A program made the position numbers and the translations under genes. Under the pieces are notes generated by a model that was not told the origin of the DNA, made no database searches, and saw nothing but the letters and a program-made list of their open reading frames with translations. A stretch of 57,300 nt of DNA from Fortiea sp. LEGE XX443 (lineage in GTDB: Bacteria; Cyanobacteriota; Cyanobacteriia; Cyanobacteriales; Nostocaceae), in contig NZ_JADEXZ010000032.1 in the NCBI RefSeq assembly GCF_015206815.1, forward strand, positions 1-57,300, in the 5' to 3' direction. Positions within the stretch are counted from its first letter, which is position 1; the number at the start of each line of letters is the position of its first letter. This document shows, piece after piece, positions 53,203-57,300 of this stretch.

Positions 53203-53956
53203 ACATCCACTCAATATCTGCATCACTCAATACTGGTGGAGGCGGGGGTTGGGTATAGTCTATTGATAAATCATACCCAGCCTCATCGTAGATAGCATGG
53301 AGGGCAGCTTGCAACTCTAGTACAGCATCACAGTCGCCTTCACCCAAAGGAACAGGTATCGTCGGGAGAGGATCTTGTAAAGCCACAGGCCACACATTAA
53401 TAACTCCAGAGTGCGATCGCGTTAAGGTAATCAAGTAAGGAACATTTGGCAGACGAGGGTGATTAAATGGTCGATTTCCTCGCCGCAGCAAGTCAATTTC
53501 AATGAGATGGACGTTTGCATTATATAAACGTTGGCGTTTCTGACGGTAGTCAGTAATATTTGGTTCGCGTTTGTTGACAGGGGAGAGGATTTCGATACAA
53601 CTTACCAGGACGTTGTTAGCTGTATCCCGAATTTCCACTGTGGGGATGCGGACTTCCACTGGTTGGATAACTGGTAGCGTTAATGGCGCAGGGGTTGTGG
53701 TAATATTCGATGTGGCGGTGGGAGGAGTTACATCGCGCCGTTGTTTGATCTGCATTACCTCAACATCTGGGTACAAAATGCCAATTTCACTAGCTGGAGA
53801 AATATCTTCTACAACATATATATCCAGCCGTGCAACATATTTGGGGCGCAGTTGTGGCGCAAGAAAGGCACGAATTTTACTAGCAAGAGCGTTGTGTACG
53901 TCACTCCACAAGTAGCCTTCAAGATATGGGTTCATGCCAGGGAACGGAGAAGGCAT
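53183..53956 (-). CDS. DUF4058 family protein
   Basis: 257 residues beginning MPSPFPGMNPYLEGYLWSDV, the hallmark start of DUF4058, a family with many copies in cyanobacteria and no known function; later text (CIEILSPVNKREPN, HLIEIDLLRRGNR) looks like a PD-(D/E)xK nuclease-type core (E-x-x-x-P-x-x-K, then E-x-D). A VSCIEILSPVNK strand supports that. It sits backwards between two halves of an ABC exporter and overlaps the first by 20 bases, so it probably arrived later. Confidence 0.88.
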   Translation of the reverse strand: MPSPFPGMNPYLEGYLWSDVHNALASKIRAFLAPQLRPKYVARLDIYVVEDISPASEIGILYPDVEVMQIKQRRDVTPPTATSNITTTPAPLTLPVIQPVEVRIPTVEIRDTANNVLVSCIEILSPVNKREPNITDYRQKRQRLYNANVHLIEIDLLRRGNRPFNHPRLPNVPYLITLTRSHSGVINVWPVALQDPLPTIPVPLGEGDCDAVLELQAALHAIYDEAGYDLSIDYTQPPPPPVLSDADIEWMSRQLKK

Positions 53957-54337
53957 TTGACATCCTCGCTTGACTGCACCTTAATATTTTAGAACTTGGG
54001 GCTAAAAATTTCCGGCGCTGTATATTTGTGAGATAATTTTACATGCTCTGTTTGTCAAATAGCGTAGAGTTCATCCCAATCAAAAAATAATTCTAAGACT
54101 TACCATTGACCAAAAAAACAAATATGTATAAAGACTAAACAAAAAACCGCAGAAATATTTGGAGGGGGTTTGGGGGACGCAACCGTCCCCCAATCGGGGG
54201 TGTGGGGGAAAATCCCCCAAATCTTGGCTCAGACAGACCATGATTAATTTGTATAGTGCGTAAGTCCTAAATACGACAGATAGATTGACTTTAAGCCAGA
54301 CGCAGAAAAAATTCCCAATCTAAAATCCAAAATTATT
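53957..54337. repeat. Spacer with GGGGGA inverted repeats and shared motifs
   Basis: At 54160-54224 is a palindromic repeat built of GGGGGACGCAACCGTCCCCC and GGGGGAAAATCCCCC. TGCGTAAGTCCT is at 54257-54268, and CCAATCTAAAATCCAAAATT at 54316-54335, next to the ATG. No gene seen. These repeats lie where the promoter of the second ABC half must be. Confidence 0.65.
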
Positions 54338-56119
54338 ATGAGAGGTACAAGCCCGATTGTTGCATCCGAGCAACTGGCAACTCAGCAACTCTCCACCTTA
54401 CGGCGCTTTTTACAATACCTGCGACCCTACCGCAAAGAAATTCCCATTGCCTTGACATTAGTATGTATTGGTGCATTAACTCAGGCGATCGGGCCATTCT
54501 TATTAGGCTGGTCAATTGATTATTTAATTGTCAATGGGAATTTGTCTGGTTTGCTGCTGCTATTAGGACTACTAGCACTGATCTATGTATTTGGGATTTG
54601 GGCAATCCGGGGTCAAATTATTCGTGTCGGCTGGATTATGCAGCGATTGTTGGCTCAACTGCGGCAAGATATTTTTATTAAAATCCAAAGTCTGCCACTC
54701 AGCTTTTTTGACCGTAGTGAAGCGGGCGATTTAATGAGTCGCCTACTGAATGATGTCAATACCGTAAATCAGGCATTTGGACAAACCGTAGCCCAAATGT
54801 TGGGTAACACTTTCAGTTTGATTGGCATTGTTATTGCCATGCTTTCAATTAATCTACAACTTGGCTTGTTAAGCAACCTAGTTGTACCACTAATGATTTT
54901 TACCACCAGCTTATTTGCCCGTTGGGCAAGAGCTAGATTTCGCGTCACTCGCCAAACAATCGGCGAACTTTCTGCCAAGTTAGAAGAAGATATTGGCAGT
55001 GTGCGCGAAGCCCAAGCATTTAATCGCGTGCCGATCAATATTCAAGAATTCGACATTCTCAACGCCGCCAATCGTGATGCCAATGTCGAGGCGGTAGCAA
55101 TTACCGCGGCCTTTTTACCATCGATTGATTTTCTCAATACCCTAGCAACAGCAGGTGTATTAGCCTATGGTGGGTATCTCGCCGTCACCGGAGCAGTAAC
55201 AGTTGGAGTAGTGACATCGTTTTTACTTTATGTACAACAATTTTTTCGCCCCATCCAAATTCTTAGCCAGTTCTACACCCAAGCTCAGTCTGCTTTTGCT
55301 GGGTTAGAGCGAATTTTCCTGTTGTTGGATGAACCAGCGCAACTCAACGATGCACCCGATGCCGTGAAAATGCCACCTATTCAAGGTGAGGTCAGATTTG
55401 AGAATGTCACCTTTGGCTATAACCCAGAGCAACTGGTTCTCAAAGGAGTGAATTTACACGCTCGTCCAGGACAGATGGTTGCATTAGTGGGGCCGACTGG
55501 CTCAGGCAAAACGACAATTATTAACCTGATATTGCGTTTTTATGATGTGTCTGGTGGTGCAGTCAAAATTGATGACATTGATGTACGTAGTGTTACCCAA
55601 GCTAGTCTGCGTCACCAAATTGGTATTGTTTTGCAAGATAATTTATTGTTCACTGGAACTGTGGCTGAAAATATTGCCTTTGGCGCTCCTTACGCTACCC
55701 AAGCCGATATTGAAACAGCTGCACAATTGGCCAATGTCCATGAGTTCATCACCTCACTACCACAAGGTTACGCAACACAATTGGGGGAACGAGGTGCGCC
55801 TCTAAGTCAGGGACAGCGACAGCTTATTAGTATCGCTCGTGCGGTGTTGATTAATCCGCGAATTTTGATTTTAGATGAAGCAACCAGCAGTATTGATACC
55901 CGTACAGAAGCATTAGTACAAAGTGCGATCGCTCGTTTGTTACAAGGTCGTACCAGTTTTGTGATTGCTCACCGCCTCAGTACCGTAACTCAGGCTGATC
56001 AGGTGTTAGTAATTCAGCAAGGACAAATTGTAGAACAAGGCTCTCATACAGAACTTATTGATCAGCAAGGAGTATACGCGAATCTCTATGCTCTCCAGTT
56101 GGGTGCAAATAATTTCTAA
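54338..56119 (+). CDS. ABC exporter half with canonical ATP site residues (partner 2)
   Basis: 593 residues, six-helix exporter domain plus ATPase: Walker A GPTGSGKTT, Walker B LDEATSSID with catalytic Glu, H-loop IAHRLST. Its signature is LSQGQ (489-493) in place of LSGGQ. With the gene at 51412 this gives one good ATP site (this Walker B, the other's LSGGQ) and one degenerate site, as in known heterodimeric exporters. Substrate not shown; drugs, lipids or lipopeptides are usual. The two genes share direction but are parted by a reverse DUF4058 gene and 1.1 kb. Confidence 0.93.
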   Translation: MRGTSPIVASEQLATQQLSTLRRFLQYLRPYRKEIPIALTLVCIGALTQAIGPFLLGWSIDYLIVNGNLSGLLLLLGLLALIYVFGIWAIRGQIIRVGWIMQRLLAQLRQDIFIKIQSLPLSFFDRSEAGDLMSRLLNDVNTVNQAFGQTVAQMLGNTFSLIGIVIAMLSINLQLGLLSNLVVPLMIFTTSLFARWARARFRVTRQTIGELSAKLEEDIGSVREAQAFNRVPINIQEFDILNAANRDANVEAVAITAAFLPSIDFLNTLATAGVLAYGGYLAVTGAVTVGVVTSFLLYVQQFFRPIQILSQFYTQAQSAFAGLERIFLLLDEPAQLNDAPDAVKMPPIQGEVRFENVTFGYNPEQLVLKGVNLHARPGQMVALVGPTGSGKTTIINLILRFYDVSGGAVKIDDIDVRSVTQASLRHQIGIVLQDNLLFTGTVAENIAFGAPYATQADIETAAQLANVHEFITSLPQGYATQLGERGAPLSQGQRQLISIARAVLINPRILILDEATSSIDTRTEALVQSAIARLLQGRTSFVIAHRLSTVTQADQVLVIQQGQIVEQGSHTELIDQQGVYANLYALQLGANNF

Positions 56120-56133
56120 TACGTAAGTGCTTT

Positions 56134-56877
56134 TTAACTACAGTTAACTGCGGAAGCCGAAGTTACTTTTGTTAAATCGCTAGTAAATGTGGCTGTGTAT
56201 TTATAAGGCGATGAACCAGTGCAAGTCATGGAATTTCGATCACCACGGCGAGGAGACCACCACGAATCTGCTAACACTTTTAAAGTTTTTCCATTCCATG
56301 ACAATTTTGTGACAACTAAAGAGTTAGTTTTACCATCACTTGGCTTTTTGGCAGTAACAAACGTAGCATAGTCAACGTTGCCATTGGAGGCATTAATCCG
56401 CGCTAGAACTGCTACCTTTGCACCACCACCGTTACCGTAATAAGATAGCCAACGGCCTTTAGCAAAGCGTCGAAAATCATTACCAGTCTGGCTACCAGTG
56501 GAAGAGAAAACACCATACAAAACGTTTCCTCCATCCCATAGCAATCCGTAGCCTCTGCTATCGTCTAATGTTGTTTCGTAGTCACTGCGACACCATTTTT
56601 TGACACCATTATCAAATCGAATAATGCGGGGATCTTGGTTCAAAGATGATACTTGCTGATAACCAATATAGATAGTTTTTCCTGCAATACTTATCTTCGG
56701 CCCATTTTTAGCTTTGATGGTCGCTTCACTGTCATTGCATGTAAATGTTACACCTTTACTGACAGATGACTGTATGGTAGTTTGAGCAAGAACTTGAGGA
56801 ATTGCTAAATCAATTCCTAATCCTGCTGATAAACCTAAAAATGTTAGATATTTGGGTAGTTGGTGGCGATTCATCAT
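56134..56877 (-). CDS. Secreted hypothetical protein, 247 aa
   Basis: From ATG 56877 (or 56874) the protein starts MMNRHQLPKYLTFLGLSAGL and has a signal peptide with likely cut after VLAQ. The mature part is beta-rich, with four Cys (TFTCND, KKWCRSD, SMTCTG, AVNCS) that may pair, and Gly/Ser/Trp-rich text (SWWSPRRGDRNS). An earlier in-frame start at 56919 would add a non-signal leader and is not preferred. Family not recognised. Convergent with the second ABC half, 14 bases apart. Confidence 0.7.
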   Translation of the reverse strand: MMNRHQLPKYLTFLGLSAGLGIDLAIPQVLAQTTIQSSVSKGVTFTCNDSEATIKAKNGPKISIAGKTIYIGYQQVSSLNQDPRIIRFDNGVKKWCRSDYETTLDDSRGYGLLWDGGNVLYGVFSSTGSQTGNDFRRFAKGRWLSYYGNGGGAKVAVLARINASNGNVDYATFVTAKKPSDGKTNSLVVTKLSWNGKTLKVLADSWWSPRRGDRNSMTCTGSSPYKYTATFTSDLTKVTSASAVNCS

Positions 56878-57063
56878 GGTTTTGGAATAGGAAAAATGTA
56901 TAAACCGACACCATAACACAAAGTTTGATCAGCGCCAATCTCATTGTCAATATTGCTGGGAAATGTTTAGTCGCTAGACTTTAGCTTATTTCTGCTAATT
57001 TAGCTTGATTCTTAGGTTTTTCTAATCTGCGCGATCGAAGTTTAATCCACCTTTTTGTTGCTA

Positions 57064-57284
57064 TCATTCCTCATCATTACCGAAAGTCACGCATGGGCTG
57101 TCAACTTCCTCGATAGGTTGAAATGAACTACAAAAAGTGACAACAGCACAATTAACTGTAAATTCATCAGGGTGAATGCACTCTATGGCTGCTTTTACTT
57201 TGACATGAAAAGCACAGTCATTACATATCGTGTGACATGGTAATGGTTGGGAATCTTGATTAGAGGCAGGGGGCAGGGGGAACG
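57064..57284 (-). CDS. 3' end of a Cys-rich protein, cut by the contig edge
   Basis: The minus-strand frame is open from the edge to TGA at 57066-57064. It reads SQPLPCHTICNDCAFHVKVK, then AAIECIHPDEFTVNCAVVTF and a polar end, with a CHTICNDC cluster and three or four more Cys, a likely metal-binding protein. No start codon is in view, so the start may lie beyond the edge; the first visible codons run through the terminal repeat, so the N-terminus may not be native. Family not recognised. Confidence 0.5.
57259..57284. repeat. Terminal inverted repeat, right copy
   Basis: Exact inverted copy of bases 2-27. It runs straight into the adapter at 57285. See the left copy. Confidence 0.85.
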
Positions 57285-57300
57285 CTGTCTCTTATACACA
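57285..57300. other. Nextera adapter (Tn5 mosaic end) at contig edge
   Basis: CTGTCTCTTATACACA is the first 16 bases of the Nextera transposase adapter in read-through direction. It is sequencing residue, not genome. Confidence 0.97.

Noticed and set aside
1-57300. CRISPR arrays, tRNA or rRNA genes
   Set aside because: The tandem repeats seen are heptamers or palindromes without spaced unique sequence; no cloverleaf or T-loop pattern was found by eye.

Overview
The window looks like one whole contig from a filamentous, probably heterocyst-forming cyanobacterium (Nostoc/Anabaena type). The basis is the many GCGATCGC (HIP1) octamers, AT-rich spacers full of heptameric tandem repeats and small dispersed repeats, and the gene content: cobalamin-dependent MetH, a cyanophycinase-family hydrolase, Ser/Thr kinases of cyanobacterial type, a GH57 enzyme and a DUF6464 protein. 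I saw no rRNA, tRNA, CRISPR array, phage or full insertion sequence. The last 16 bases match the Nextera mosaic-end adapter, and the 26 bases before it are the inverted copy of bases 2-27, so both contig ends are assembly boundaries.

Layout. 0-8.7 kb: a CHASE2-Ser/Thr kinase gene broken by an in-frame TAG, metH (minus), a second Ser/Thr kinase (minus), and a degraded RelE-like toxin also broken by TAG. 8.7-20 kb: GH57 glycosidase, NifU-like scaffold, a GAF hybrid-type histidine kinase, a small ribbon-helix-helix-like protein, lepA, a GT4 glycosyltransferase, a cyanophycinase-like peptidase and a SMI1/KNR4 protein. 20-28 kb: acetolactate synthase with an added zinc ribbon, an MFS exporter, a small alpha/beta-hydrolase-like protein, a ferrochelatase-family protein ending in eight histidines, a Rieske protein and several small ORFs. 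28-39.4 kb: a cell-wall block with PBP1A, PbpC and, divergent from pbpC, a very large alpha-2-macroglobulin lipoprotein. 39.5-44.4 kb: Uma2 protein, then a cobalt-uptake operon cbiMNQO behind a cobalamin riboswitch, a divergent nuclease lipoprotein and a protein resembling the human B12-trafficking factor MMADHC (CblD). 45-57 kb: several small or unknown proteins, a DOMON-like/phosphotransferase pair, a GAF histidine kinase, the two halves of an asymmetric ABC exporter separated by a DUF4058 gene, a secreted protein and a truncated Cys-rich gene at the edge.

How parts may work together. The strongest functional theme is vitamin B12: a B12-sensing riboswitch, a cobalt importer, a CblD-like candidate chaperone, and the B12-dependent methionine synthase as consumer. 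A second theme is envelope: two class A penicillin-binding proteins plus an alpha-2-macroglobulin. A third is sequence-level: small mobile repeats have inserted into older repeats in spacers and also into reading frames (metH twice, pbpC, the nuclease), adding in-frame peptides without breaking them. All functional assignments come from reading motifs by eye; no database search was run.
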